A model generated the notes under the pieces. The model was not told the origin of the DNA. It did not search any database and worked only from the letters and a program-made list of their open reading frames with translations. Positions 21,300 to 32,760 of a DNA stretch of 64,000 bases are shown here, piece by piece. The position numbers and the translations under genes were made by a program. The stretch lies in the NCBI GenBank assembly GCA_020796225.1, contig CM036755.1, forward strand, positions 61,558,152 through 61,622,151, in the 5' to 3' direction. Source of the DNA: Arion vulgaris. Lineage: Eukaryota; Mollusca; Gastropoda; Stylommatophora; Arionidae. Position 1 is the stretch's first letter, and each line of letters begins with the position of its first letter.

Positions 21300-22050
21300 G
21301 ATGAAAATGAAAGTGATTTCTTAAATCCTTCTCTGTACCAGTACCGACACCCAGTTTTAACTAATCATTCCTGTTTCGACTTTGTGAATCATACTCATGG
21401 AGTCAGTGAGTATGAAACACAAGAGTTGTTATGAGATGCCAGCCATGTTGCCGCCTTTGTAACCGCCTTCACCTTCATTGTCAAACTGCTTGTGGCTGTC
21501 GCATAGGCCCCACTGGCATCTCTTATTAGTTTTTCTCCTAAGCATATTGAAAAAATCCATGCACATCGTTATTGGTAAATGACTGAACCATCAGTATAAA
21601 TAACAAAATCTGTTTCGTTAACGTAATTGAAGAAGGCCTCAACCTCCGCGTTAATTTGTAATGGATTATTTTGTTCAGTTTTTCTTAATTGATATAATAA
21701 CTAAGCAGTCTGAAATTTAGGTGGCAAAGCAATCCATTCCTCTCCTGGTTCAATCCTGTAAGGTTCCCATATTTTCAAAAAAAGTATCATCCGCCTGGCT
21801 CAATCATGATCTACCTGTCTTGAGTCTACACCCTTTCTCTTTAATGAGTTCTACGTGGAGTGGATGTTGCTTTGTTTGTGTTGATTTTTAGACATGTTCA
21901 AACCCTCCAACTTTCAATTCTGTGATCAGTAGTGGGAGGTCAAAAGGAATGTCATTGCCACTTCTGGTGTATCTTTGGTGCATCCCAGAATGATGCGCAC
22001 ATTCTGAATTCTTTCCAGTCTCACTATCTGCATCGGACCTTCTTCTTCTT
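21300..22050 (-). mobile_element. Jockey-like LINE fragment with RNase H domain
   Basis: Minus strand: MQIVRLERIQNVRIILGCTK (post-RT segment), then VNETDFVIYTDGSV (RNase H first Asp motif), then SICLGEKLIRDASGAYATAT and VKAVTKAATWLAS. Stops and frameshifts throughout. Confidence 0.75.
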
Positions 22051-22054
22051 CAAA

Positions 22055-22275
22055 TGCTCGATATCAACCACTCTTTGTGATTTGTATGTAATCTGAGCCT
22101 AAGAACGATTGTACATTGTGCCAGTTATGCGCCTACAAGTAGGCCAGCACATCCAATTTCTCGACACTTTTATTTACTAGGATAGCTTCCTAGGTCCTAC
22201 ATCAGTCGCCTCTTACGACATGCCTTGTAGGTTGCAGTGTTACTATTATTTGCTCCCTTGAGAGCCCAGCAACAC
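22055..22275 (-). mobile_element. SINE family B
   Basis: Reverse copy: 'caagtaggccagcacatcca', 'cagtcgcctcttacgacatg', 'ccttgtaggttgcagtgtta'. Confidence 0.75.
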
Positions 22276-22279
22276 ATGG

Positions 22280-22885
22280 GCATGCATAGAACTATTGATG
22301 AGTATTCATTGGCATCTTTGTCTCAGGAGAAAATAAGTCTTGCGTCACGTAGTATGTTCTGCACTGAATTACAACGTTTCTTGTGGCTGTAATGGCCTAT
22401 TCTGGAGTGGCAATCTTGCCATAGTTGCTGCAGGTGACAAAGTCGACCTACAGTGACCTCTCCATGACACATACCTGTACGATTTTTATGGAGTAGCTGA
22501 GTTGCCCAAGCGCCAACTACTCCCTATCGACCTTGCTGATAGAATCCAGAGGAGTGCAAGCATGACATCTGGTATCAGTTCGGTTGCAGGAGCTGTCGGT
22601 AGGACATCACTGATGCCTGTCTGCCTTAGGGCTCCGCTCTGATTTTCTGTTTGGGTTTACTTCCATAGCCTTTGCCTCTCCCGAGGCTCCCACAAGGCAG
22701 TGGGGCTATTTGCCCATAGCTGGGGTTTGGATCTTGGATATCAGGGCAAATCCACTGATATCACAAATCTGGGGGCAGACTCACTGAGATTTTTGTCGGT
22801 TAACTCTCCAAGAACATTTTAAAAACCTGACCTAGAGGAGTGGTGAGGATAGGGCATGCATATTCTATACATGATAGAATGAGAC
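22280..22885. other. Intronic stretch with no recognised gene
   Basis: No open frame or family match that I trust; possibly an older 5' part of the jockey-like LINE to its left. Confidence 0.3.
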
Positions 22886-22888
22886 CAT

Positions 22889-23352
22889 TCTTCACAAAGC
22901 TTAGATTGAACATCAGCTTCTACTATTCTTCACAAAGCTTAGATTGAACATCAGCTTCTACTATTCTTCACAAAGCTTAGATTGAACATCAACTTCTACT
23001 ATTCTTCACAAAGCTTAGATTGAACATCAGCTTCTACTATTCTTCACAAAGCTTAGATTGAACATCAGCTTCTACTATTCTTCACAAAGCTTAGATTGAA
23101 CATCAACTTCTACTATTATTCACAAATCTTAGACTGAACATCAACTTCTACTATTCTTCACAAAGCTTAGACTGAACATCAGCTTCTACTATTCTTCACA
23201 AAGCTTAGATTGAACATCAGCTTCTACTATTCTTCACAAAGCTTAGATTGAACATCAGCTTCTACTATTCTTCACAAAGCTTAGATTGAACATCAACTTC
23301 TACTATTCTTCACAAAGCTTAGATTGAACATCAGCTTCTACTATTCTTCACA
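22889..23352. repeat. 38-bp minisatellite, ~12 copies
   Basis: Unit: cttcacaaagcttagattga followed by acatcagcttctactatt. Copies are nearly identical; variants swap cagc/caac and one reads 'attcacaaatcttagac'. Confidence 0.93.
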
Positions 23353-23389
23353 CAGAATGTCACCTTTCCTCCTTATCTTCTTTTTCTTT

Positions 23390-23690
23390 TCTCAAATCCT
23401 GTTTTGCCTCACAGCGTCAGGATAAGAAGAGATTTCAAGAACTGGCTTTTGTGTGCGCTTCATCAAGTGTTTTCCATCACCTCTGTTATCTCTGAGGTCC
23501 ACCTTTGAGTGGATGGCTTTTGCTTTGTATCCTCTGTATTGGAGTAACATTGCTCTTTGAGACTGTTGATAATCTGCTTATGTGGTTGAATCATTAAATT
23601 TTTGCTTCTTGATGAAGTTCAGTACTGATGTTGTACTCCCTTTATTCCTGGTGTCTTTATTTCTAAACCGGTCTCTTCTTGATACTTTCC
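23390..23690 (-). mobile_element. LINE family L 3' fragment
   Basis: Reverse copy: 'ttatctctgaggtccacctt', 'gttgataatctgcttatgtg', 'cttgatgaagttcagtactg'. Confidence 0.7.
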
Positions 23691-24050
23691 TCTTCTTCAA
23701 ATATTCAATACTCAATGTAATTTAATATTCAGAATCCAATATAACACACAAAATAACTCATTATAGCACAAAAAAGCTACTAGATGAAATCACAATATAT
23801 TATAAATCAATATAGGAGACATCCCAACTCAATATTACACACACTAAAATACAATAAAACACAGGGCGTAACTTATTATGGCACATAACAACCCAACACA
23901 ATGCAACAAAGCAAACCTCATAACAACAAATCCCAGAACACAACATAACAAAATACATTATAAATGTTATGAAATATATTTGGGAAAAAGAAGAGAAAAA
24001 ATAAAGACATCCTATAAGACCTGCAGTCACAGAGGAGCACTGGCTCATAA
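23690..24050. other. AT-rich low-complexity intron
   Basis: Short motifs such as acacaaaataac and aacacaatgcaac recur; no gene or known element seen. Confidence 0.4.
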
Positions 24051-24054
24051 ATAA

Positions 24055-24305
24055 CATCATGCCCGGAAGATGAAGTATTTTGGCCACGTTAAACGCCACA
24101 GTGGTTTGGAGAGAATGATAATGGAAGGCATGATTCCTGATGTACGACGCAGGAGTGGACTAAGATGAAGGTGGCAACAGGACATCAAAGAAACCCTGAA
24201 CATGACGCCAGAAGAGGCAAGAGAACTTGCAAGAGCCAGAGAGTTTTTCAAGCGGGCTGTGATGAAAGCGACGTTTTGCAAAGGACATGCTACTACAAAA
24301 CTTTG
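24055..24305 (+). mobile_element. LINE family N 3' end
   Basis: KYFGHVKRHSGLERMIMEGM, then RWQQDIKETLNMTPEEAREL with one frameshift; also at 52,010-52,245 (reverse). Confidence 0.75.
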
Positions 24306-24319
24306 ATAAATTCTATCAA

Positions 24320-24650
24320 ATATTTGAATGTATTTGAAAATGAAGGAATTCAGGAGAAGTGATGAAATCAGAGAAATATCTGGTCAACCACTAGTAACAA
24401 CTGTTATAAGAAGGAGAAGATGGAGATATGCTGGACACACCTTGAGAAAAAATGAGCAAAGAATATCAAAGCAGGCAGTGACGTGGGATGCAAGGGTTCA
24501 AGAAAGAGAGGACGACCTATGGAGACCCTGAAATGAATTTTGCTGAGCGAGGCAAGAAATATCAGTCTCAGTTCCCTGGAGGAGATTGAGCGAGTTGGCC
24601 AGAATAGAGTGGTATAGATAAATTGCTTGCAGGCCTTATGTAACGTATAA
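24320..24650 (+). mobile_element. LINE family P 3' end
   Basis: IRRRRWRYAGHTLRKNEQRI, then SKQAVTWDA; shared with 38.2, 53.6 and 61.7 kb. Confidence 0.75.
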
Positions 24651-24706
24651 CAGTACAAGAGGAATTATTATTATTTATAAATTATAATACTGATAAAGAA
24701 ACTTAC

Positions 24707-24794
24707 GTGTCAGGACTGTGACATTGATTAAGGCCTCTCCAAACTTGTTCTGTCCAGTTACTTTAATTTTGAGAACATACAGGCCAGCAATAAG
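24707..24794 (-). CDS. KIAA0319L: PKD1, third exon
   Basis: The acceptor AATCTTTCAG and the donor ACAC|gtaagt give 29 full codons, phase 0 in and 1 out. LIAGLYVLKIKVTGQNKFGE followed by ALINVTVL is the closing beta-hairpin of PKD1; the 'G.Y.L...V' strand and 'FGEA.(I/V)NVTV' motif are hallmarks of this family. It contains a possible N-glycosylation sequon NVT. Confidence 0.95.
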
Positions 24795-24841
24795 CTGAAA
24801 GATTAATATGACACAAATAGTGAAAACTCATTACTCTAAAC

Positions 24842-25197
24842 CAGTGGTTCCCAAACATTTCATTACCAAGGAACCCCTTTTAAATACACTTTGTACCACG
24901 GACCCCAGAAGTTTCTGTATATGAAAATAGGCAAATGAATTACCTTTGTGTTACAATAGTAAACAATGTTCTCAGACTAGCAAACTTCAAATCATCTTTC
25001 ATTTTATCCTTTTCCACATTTAGACTCCGATCTGGTCTGGGTCCTTTGATTTCGATCGGAACTAGTTTGCCACTGTTTTTATACATATTTTTTTTTTTTT
25101 TGTATGAAATGTCAAAGATCATAATATTTCTTCAAGCTCTTAAAGACCCTCCGTAAGTACCTCATGGACCCAGCGGATCCCAGTTTGCGAAATGCTG
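24842..25197. mobile_element. Non-autonomous hAT-like element
   Basis: Flanked by perfect ctctaaac (24,834-24,841; 25,198-25,205). Ends CAGTGGTTCCCAAAC and GTTTGCGAAATGCTG are imperfect inverted repeats. Confidence 0.8.
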
Positions 25198-25244
25198 CTC
25201 TAAACATCTTTTGTTGTTACTTCTTTAAGCAATGCATTCTTTTT

Positions 25245-25480
25245 CTGTTTCAGTTCAATTTCAGTTTAGAATATCTTCATTGCACTCCGAATATGTCCAT
25301 ATGTGCTACGATCTACTTCCCAATATCTCCAACAGTGGCCAACAACTAACCGTACCAGTTCAATGTTCATTGATGAGCCTACATATATACCTGTTGTGCT
25401 GTTCTGTTCTGGCCAATTCAATCTTCAATCCAAGTTCTTGTAATCTAACAGATGATGTGGATTGGTTTCGATGAAAATTT
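25245..25480 (+). mobile_element. Repeat family G
   Basis: 'atatcttcattgcactccga', 'gtaccagttcaatgttcatt', 'aatcttcaatccaagttctt'. Confidence 0.65.
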
Positions 25481-25550
25481 TTGTGTCGCCACACTGGTGT
25501 TCAAAATATCAGCTCTATATATTAGATAACAGCACATAATATAAGGTAAA

Positions 25551-26139
25551 AACACTTACATTGGGCACAGCTTAATTATAAGGGACAAATACTTACATTG
25601 GGCACAGCTTAATTATAAGGGACAAAGACTTACATTGGGCACAGCTTAATTATAAGGGACAAAGACTTACAATGGACACAGCTTAATTATAAGGGACAAA
25701 TACTTACATTGGGCGCAGCTTAATTATAAGGGACAAATACTTACATTGGGCATAGCTTAATCATAAGGGACAAACACTTACATTGGGCAGCTTAATTATA
25801 AGGGACAAAACACATTGGACACAGCTTAATTATAAGGGGCAAATACTTACATTGGGCAAAGCTTTATCATAAGGGACAAATACTTACATTGGGCACAGCT
25901 TAATTATAAGGGGCAAATGCTTACATTGGGAACATCTTAATTATAAGGGACAAAACACTTACATTGGACACAGCTTAATCATAAGACAAAATATTTACAT
26001 TGGACACAGCTTAATCATAAGGACAAACACTTACATTGGGCGCATCTTAATTATAAGGGACAAAACACATTGGGCGCATCTTAATTATAAGGGACAAAAC
26101 ACATTGGACACAGCTTAATTATAAGGGGCAAATACTTAC
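25551..26139 (-). repeat. 37-bp minisatellite made of exon end + splice donor (~16 copies)
   Basis: The unit, read on the minus strand, is TTAAGCTGTGCCCAAT followed by GTAAGTATTTG and CCCTTATAA. It is a near copy of the last 14 bases of the adjacent PKD1 exon plus the start of its intron. I count about sixteen units beyond the exon. Most keep an intact CCAATGTAAG or CCAATGTAAA-like donor core; about three lack the GTAAG because of an 'aacacatt' deletion form. The array therefore arose by tandem duplication across a real exon-intron boundary. Confidence 0.92.
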
Positions 26140-26240
26140 ATTGGACAACTTAAGTGTGTCTGTATTCTTGCCATCCATGCTGGCTGTCTCTGCATTGGTA
26201 GGTATTGTTACTGGTGACCATTCATATGTATATGTTTCTC
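26140..26240 (-). CDS. KIAA0319L: PKD1, second exon (donor next to a donor-repeat array)
   Basis: The acceptor TTTTTTCAG and the donor CCAAT|gtaagt give 33 full codons, phase 1 in and 0 out. The segment GETYTYEWSPVTIPT is the family's Y.Y.W core strand of PKD1, and KNTDTLKLSN is the strand before the loop. The last ~14 exon bases and the first ~23 intron bases are repeated about 16 more times downstream in the intron, so this exon faces a series of copies of its own donor. Those copies may serve as decoy donors. Confidence 0.95.
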
Positions 26241-26399
26241 CTGAAAAAACAACAACAGAATTCTCGAGAATTCTCGTATGCAAACATATATATCTCTGTT
26301 ATTTCTATTGCACTTTGAGTAGAAAGAAAATGAGAAGTACAAGAATGCCTGGGAAGCTCAATGCCAAGTGAAAATAATAATGTAACATTAAAAACAAAT

Positions 26400-27085
26400 A
26401 ATAGACAGTTATGTGGAGTTCTTGCACAACATAATTGCTAGCTGTGAGCAAGAATCCACGATGGGTCGGTTCAATGTGGTGAGAAATCCGGCTGGGGTTT
26501 CTTGTCTAATGCGCATGGTAGGGTTGTTGCAGAGCGAAGTGGGGCATACAGGAGAACTACTTCTAGTATGAAGATGGAGGTTGAGGCCGTTACTGCTGCC
26601 CTCCATTGGATCTCCATTTACTAGGGCAGTTGTTGTATCTGACTCTCAGTCGATGCTTCACAAGATCCAGAAGGGCAGGTTTCGGTATGAGTGGATGTCG
26701 TCTATAGAAGTTTCTAACCTTCAGCGGCTTACGTGGATATACTGTCCTGGGCATGCGGGTGTTTACGGTAATGAGAGAGCGGACAGGCTTCAATCAACAG
26801 CATCGATTGTTGGGAAGTTGAAGATGGATAAGGGGGATATTCTTCGGTCTCTTGCGACTGTCTGTTGGATGAGGACACTAAAATCGATGTTGAATCGATC
26901 AAGCGGTTTAAGCAGTTTGGAGTTACTCGTTGTTCAAGTCGAACTGGATGCCTGAGAGGCAGAGTGAGAGGTGTGTTTAATCAGCGTGCCACAGGAACTA
27001 TCAGTATGCATACTCTTTGATATCGTTGGGGGGACTGAGCACCTATGGGTCTGCCGGAGTGCAATGACGTCAGTTTAGTAACCAA
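26400..27085 (+). mobile_element. LINE 3' part with RNase H domain
   Basis: VVVSDSQSMLHKIQKGRF, then RLTWIYCPGHAGVYGNERAD, then KLKMDKGDILRSLATVCW: RNase HI motifs (DSQS, GH.G..GNE.AD) as in jockey/I-type LINEs. It ends 'gcacctatgggtctgcc'. Confidence 0.85.
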
Positions 27086-27334
27086 TAACCAAGAATCCAC
27101 GAGAACGATGTAACGAGTCCAATCATCACAACACTACAATTGCCAGCTCTCTGCAAATGAATTTGGGAACGTGTCGTGATGACACAAGAGAAGATTGCAG
27201 TAAACTCTGTACCAGAGGCCAAGCACAGATACATCTATTGGGTAAGGTTGGTAGAGCGCAAAAGTTAAGTTGAGCCCTTGTGAATAACGAAACTGCCCTC
27301 CCTGGAGGAACCGTGCAAGGTAATGTTGTTTGAG

Positions 27335-27665
27335 TGCAAGATGTCGCCGAGTGGTTACGGGGCCCAAATTTGGGGTGTAAAGAATAGAACCACTGTTACC
27401 TCCACGCATGTCGTAAGAGGAGCCAAGGAGGTTTGTCTGAAATCGGATGCATGTGTCCTAAATTTGTATAAGTCAACCTGCTGCCTTGCAGGTCGGTGGG
27501 AACAGCCAAATGTTAGCGGAGAGCGACCCAGTAAATGCTGGCTGAACCGACCATCGCCGGAAGGATAAGCACCAGAACTCCAAATGGCGCTGAAAATGTG
27601 ACGAAACCCACCAATGCTAAGGCTACATGAATCAGATTTTCACATGAATGAATTTATGGAGAGAT
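27335..27665 (+). mobile_element. SINE C followed by repeat R
   Basis: 27,335-27,460: 'gagtggttacggggcccaaa', 'catgtcgtaagaggagccaa'. 27,470-27,665 is repeat R, inverted relative to 19,575-19,780. Confidence 0.65.
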
Positions 27666-28560
27666 CTGGTACATCAGTCTTTTAGGTGATCGCAAGAGGG
27701 AGAGAGAGATTGCAAGATGTAAAGTTGCGTTTTAGTGCGGGTAAAAGTAACATCCCCAGAAGAACTATGGTGAGTGATTTGCTGAGCACAAAATCTAAAG
27801 TTGCGTTATGTAGCGCTCGAATGAAACGACCTATGGATTATTTTTTTCAGCCCCAGTCCAGTGTTTCCCAGGGCCAGGCAAAATGCAGAGCATAAATTGC
27901 AAATTGCCAAGTGTCGACACAAGTCCTGAAACAGCTGAGAATATTTCCTCCGGAATAAACTAAACATGGCTAAAAAAAGTAAGGCGGACACTGTAATGGT
28001 TTGACAGGTCATACAAATCCAAACAATGGCAAAGGCCTACACTTTTCACAGTGTGTTGCAGAGTAAGATGCCGTCCCAGACTCAGATCATATGAAGGCCA
28101 ATTAAACAGCCAAAAATTGATTGCATGCGTGACAAGCTTATGTGCCGCAAATGACTGAGAAATGTTTAAATCCGAACGACCTCACAGTCAGAAAGGGAGC
28201 ACAATGTAGACATACTCATAGGCGTAGATTATAAAGCCCAAATATACTGCGAAAAATGATCGATAAAAAGCAATGAACACACAAAGCAGCCGGCAAGTGA
28301 CCGTTCCAATGACCAGTCCTAGAAGTGTTGTAAATGTTCCTATACAGAAAATTTGCAAAGTAATAAATGCTCTTTGGTGTAGATCCCAGCCAAAATGTAC
28401 GACATTAAAGAACATTAAAGAGTGTTTATTACACGATGCAAAAGGAATGCCACACTTAGTCAGAAAGTTTGCATAGTACAAAAGGCTCTTTGGTGTAGAT
28501 TCATGCCCAAATATACACTGTTAAACAAATCATTAAAGAGAACTTGTACACATAAAGGAT
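27665..28560. other. Unassigned intron with an internal duplication
   Basis: 'gctctttggtgtagatc' with its following ~60 bp occurs twice (28,367 and 28,480 regions). No gene or known element recognised. Confidence 0.4.
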
Positions 28561-28619
28561 GGGGAAGTATTGGGGACTGACTGTCAGCGAGGCAAACTCA
28601 GTAGGAAAAAAACGAAAGT

Positions 28620-28770
28620 CCTGACTGACACATGTATGGTACCATACACAAGTAGGGGCCTGCAACAGGGTTTAACGTTAGTCATTCTTGTCAAAGATCA
28701 ATTATATATCACAATAAGAATGATCAAATTGGTTGCGAAGAACAAACGCGAAGAAGAATAAGAGCATTGT
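28620..28770 (+). mobile_element. SINE C-type tail
   Basis: 'caagtaggggcctgcaacag', 'atcacaataagaatgatcaa', end 'gcgaagaagaataag'. Confidence 0.55.
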
Positions 28771-28789
28771 GGTATTTCCTGTTTCTTCG

Positions 28790-29165
28790 CTATAGGAACC
28801 CTTAAGCAAAGGATAAACAATGCAGCAAAGAAATTCAAACTTTTCCATGAAAATTCCATGGACAGCAAAGAAAAAAATGACGAGATTTTAAATAAGGCAT
28901 GCACACAAAGGAACCTTATCAAAAGAATAAGAATCAGACAATCAAGGTTCTTAGGGCATATAATGTGAAGAGAAGGCGTCATTCGGTGACAACAGGTAAA
29001 ATTTAGGGAAGGACAGATCATGGAAGACAGAGGGAGAAGATGTTGGATGGTCTGGCATTGTAGTTCGACTAAAGATCAACTTCAGAAATGATTAACTGCC
29101 CCAAGGAGAGAGAGTTATGGAGAGATATGATCGTCTACACCGGCAGGCATGGCACTTGATTGATA
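28790..29165 (+). mobile_element. LINE family M fragment
   Basis: 'ttccatggacagcaaagaaa', 'gaaccttatcaaaagaataa', 'gagatatgatcgtctacacc'. Confidence 0.7.
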
Positions 29166-29234
29166 GCATAGAAATGCATGTTTCCTATTCGCCAGATATA
29201 ACATATACAGTCTGACAATAACAGTACTAAAACT

Positions 29235-29620
29235 ATATATATCATCATCATCAAATAGCTTGTCCTGAGCAGAACTTTGCCACCCCAACAGTCCTCCGGA
29301 ATTTCTCTCTCATTGGCCAGATGTCCTGCCTCTGCAGCCATCATGTTCAAACCATCAGTTACATCATGAATCCATCTTCTCCGTGGTCTTCCTCTTCTTC
29401 TCTTTGCCGGTATGCCTCCTTCTTTGATGGCCTTCTCCAGCCCTTCATGTCTTTTTATATGTCCAAAATATCTCAATTTTCTCTTTCTTATTTGTAGCAT
29501 CAGTCAGTTTTCTTTGATTGTGAGTTCTTTCTGTATAGATCTATTTGTTTTCTTCTCTGTCCATGATATACAAAGGACTCTTCTGTAACACTTATATTCA
29601 AAAGCACATATAAATATATA
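29235..29620 (-). mobile_element. LINE family A 3' end, best preserved copy
   Basis: Minus strand is open for KRKLRYFGHIKRHEGLEKAI, then GIPAKRRRGRPRRRWIHDVT, then EAGHLANEREIPEDCW. This is the clearest family A protein in the window. Confidence 0.85.
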
Positions 29621-29723
29621 TGAATATGACAGATAATATGTGCACATATATGACCACATGACGTTATACTGACTTTAATATTTGTACAAATTGTAGCATT
29701 GTAAAAAATGAAGGACCTCTTAC

Positions 29724-29822
29724 CCTCTTCTGCCTTAGGAAGAACATAAGCAGTGAGTACCACTGAATTTACTGGCAGCTGTATTGTTTTCTCTGTGCCA
29801 GCAGACACTGTCAACTTTGTCA
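29724..29822 (-). CDS. KIAA0319L: PKD1, first exon
   Basis: The acceptor is TTGTTACAG and the donor GAGG|gtaaga, phase 1 in and out (32 full codons). The segment KTIQLPVNSVVLTAYVLP is the characteristic opening strand of the first PKD domain in KIAA0319 proteins (family pattern: K.VQLP.NSV.L.AY..P). It is the first exon of the block conserved with vertebrates and the likely splice partner of both the 54,994-55,045 exon and the internal signal-peptide exon. Confidence 0.93.
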
Positions 29823-30204
29823 CTGTAACAAAACGAAAAACTTATTAGGAAAAAAGGTCTTTATTTTAGATGGGTGTTTTAAGAATAAAATAGTTCATTG
29901 TTCATTTGAGGATTATCTTCATCACACATGTTTATAATTGCTCCTATCTCCTCCCAAGCATGTATTTCAGTGTGTTTAAGCTAACAACTCCTGTTCTGTG
30001 CTGGTTGATGTATCTACTGGGGTTTCTTTTGTGGTTTTCCCATCTTGACGTCGTTGAAATCTTCAGAGCATATGTTTTCTCTGAGAGCATTGATGATGTC
30101 GCATTTGTCCATAGAAGACCCATAGAATAAAAGAGTTAGAACACATCAACAACATAAATATTTATTTGACAACAAAGCAGATACCAGTATTCTAAACATT
30201 CCCT

Positions 30205-30620
30205 TTCAGTTCAGAATATCTTCATGTCCACAGATGCTCCAATCTCCTTCGCAATATCTTCAACAGCATCCAGCGACTGACCGTACCAGTTCGATTTTGA
30301 TTGATGAGACTACTCATATACCTGTTGTGCTGTTCTGGCCACTCCAATTTTCAATCCCAGCTCTTACAACCTAGAAGTTGATGTGGATTGGTTTAAGTGA
30401 AAATATTCTTTGCTGCCCCACTCTATGAGGGGCACATGGGTGTTGATGACGGTGAGAAAGCAGACAGGCTGGCTGTCTCTGCCACCATGTCGGAGGGTCA
30501 GTCAATGGATGGAGCTGACATTCTGAAATACCTCATAGTGTTGCAGCAAAGAGGATCTTCATCTAAACAAATCCTCATCAACTGCTAGATTTGCTAGAGC
30601 TTGGATTGAAGAGGCCAGAA
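30205..30620 (+). mobile_element. Repeat G and a LINE RNase H tail
   Basis: 30,205-30,400 is family G. 30,415-30,540 reads GHMGVDDGEKADRLAVSA, the end of an RNase H domain. Confidence 0.65.
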
Positions 30621-30989
30621 AAACACTCTAGTACAACAATATATGAGTAGGTAATCAATCAACATTGAACTATTACTGTTAGTTGCTGGACACTGCTGGA
30701 GATATTGCACAGGAGATTGGAGCACCTATGGACAGAATACAAATAAAATATTCCAAACTGAAACCGGATGATCTATAAGTGCACAGTTGGTGTATAGGTA
30801 TATATGGCTGAACTCACTGGGGAAAAGAAGAGATGATACCAAATAACATCTGACAAAGAATAGTAAAATAGTGGGTCAGAGAGGTCAGGGTCTCATTTCA
30901 GAGTTGAAACAAAGATGGACCAGAATACAATTTGAGGGACAGCAACAGTTGTGGTTGATGCTTCATCAGGACCAAGAAGGTTTAGTGGT

Positions 30990-32760
30990 AGTAGCAAAGT
31001 AATTTAAGGAAGAAAAAAAAAAAGGAAAAATAGCACATATTGCTCAATTGATCTTTATCAAGCACAGTGAACATGAGAAACAACATGCACATAAAAATGT
31101 TATCAACAACGACAGAAAAACAATTGAAAGAGAAAAATTGTGCAATATTAGAATCAGGAGAAAGGTTTTTAAACACATTCCGAGCAATAAAAATGATGGC
31201 AGATGTGAAAAAGAGATTAGGAGAAGAACAGGAATGGCCAAAAGCACATTCAATGACATGAGCAAGATAATAACAACTAAACAGCTAACCCTAATGCGTG
31301 GTTTCAGAGAAAGAAAAATATACCCACTGTCCCCTCTAAAAAAACCTGTTGTTACTGCATGTAGTACCGCTTTTTAGGGTGGTGTAAGACAGGGGCAGGG
31401 TTGCCAATTTGGCTTTTTTAAAGCCAGATTTGAGAAATTTGGTTTTTTTTTAATGTGGTTGGCTTAAAAAAAGGATTTGGCTTTTGTGCCGATCTTTGGA
31501 TTTTTTTCATATGCAAACTTTTTCTCTCTAAAAATGTGTATAATTCTTAAGAACAAATTGGGTAAAAATACTTAATGTAGGGTCTTTATTGGTTTTGGTT
31601 GGTATTGTTCAAAAATATGTTTAGTACTAAAGATTATGGGAAGTTACATCACTTCCTGCTGTGCTCTTTTCCCCACCTCAGATTATGCAAAGCAGTCCTG
31701 TTATCTGTTTTTAATCATTTGTAATTTCGCAAGAAATCTAACTATGGCGACAAAAAAATGAAAACAATCTTATGACAGTAGTCGTAAATATAATACCAAT
31801 AGGGAAAAGACTTTTGAATGGGTGAAAAGATCTTCTGATGGATCACAAAATGCGTTTTGTAAATTATGCCACTGTACCATTGTGCCTAAAGCTAGTAGCC
31901 TCGCTGCACATGAAAAGTCAGAAAAACACAGACAGAGGACTCCATCAAGAGGACAGAATACACTTCAAGTGGAGAATTCCCCTAGACAAAATTATTCCCC
32001 TAGACAAGCTCTCCACAAAATTACACGTCATCCACCTGCCAGAGATACATTTCAGTGCTTGTCAAAATTGAGCACTATGATAATTTTAAACCAAGCATCA
32101 AGGCCTTTTTTTGCAGAACTACCATTAAGGTACATTGTGGGAGAAAACATCAGTGCAATAGAAGAACAGTACAGAAAAATAATCTGTATTGATTGGCAAT
32201 AAGAAGTCCAATATTAAGAAAGATGGATTTTAACAGACAGTGAAACTTTTTGGATTGGTGTTCTTTAACACAAACCATTTAAGGAGCTTGCCACCTTTGC
32301 TCTGACTTGTTTAATAACTCCAGTTAGTAATGCTGTTATTGAAAGGGTGTTCTCTCTTGTATCATCAGTCAAAACAAAAGTTAGAAATAGAACGCAGCTG
32401 CAGCTTCTTGAGGCGATAGTGAGAATAAGAACAGAACTGCTCTTATCTATCAAATGTTGCAAGGATTTTACTGCCTCCCATAATATGGTAAAGAGCTTAT
32501 CTACTGATAAAGTGTATGGTGCCGGTTTCAGTGGTGAGGATAGTGTGATGACCTTGATTTGGAGCTCTTCTTATGATGTAGGTGAGTATGAAATAGCACT
32601 GTTTTTCCTCCTGGCTTTTTTGGCTTTTCTGGCCAGTGTTTGGCTTATTTTCTCAATTATTAGTTGGCAACCCTGGACAGGGGGACGAGCACCGTAGGAA
32701 TTTAATGGTAGCATGGCTAGAGCAGTCGTTGTGAAACTGTACAGGTTAGGATTTTTCTTT
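30990..32760 (+). mobile_element. RTE-like LINE fragment hosting an hAT element
   Basis: EKEIRRRTGMAKSTFNDMSK is typical of RTE-like post-RT sequence. The right part resumes after 32,683 ('acgagcaccgtagg'), near an RT 'GVRQG'-like segment. Confidence 0.6.
31396..32675 (+). mobile_element. Decayed autonomous hAT transposon
   Basis: Flanked by the perfect 8-bp duplication gacagggg (31,388-31,395; 32,676-32,683). Ends CAGGGTTGCCAA and TTGGCAACCCTG are perfect 12-bp inverted repeats. Near 31,820 a BED-like zinc finger reads FCKLCHCTIVPKASSLAAHE with His at +9; near 32,290-32,430 the hAT dimerisation region reads LITPVSNAVIERVFSLVSS. The 1.28 kb element lacks most of the catalytic core, so it is an internal-deletion copy. 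Confidence 0.9.

Noticed and set aside
22889..23352. CRISPR-like array
   Set aside because: Direct tandem units without spacers in an animal intron; a minisatellite.
24128..24281. Possible additional host exon encoding a KRHSG...LARAREF helix-rich segment
   Set aside because: It recurs at 52.0 and 60.3 kb as a LINE reverse-transcriptase C-terminus.
26581..26955. 124-codon open frame with GHAGVYGNERAD
   Set aside because: As a host gene it is rejected: the motif is the RNase H domain of a LINE.
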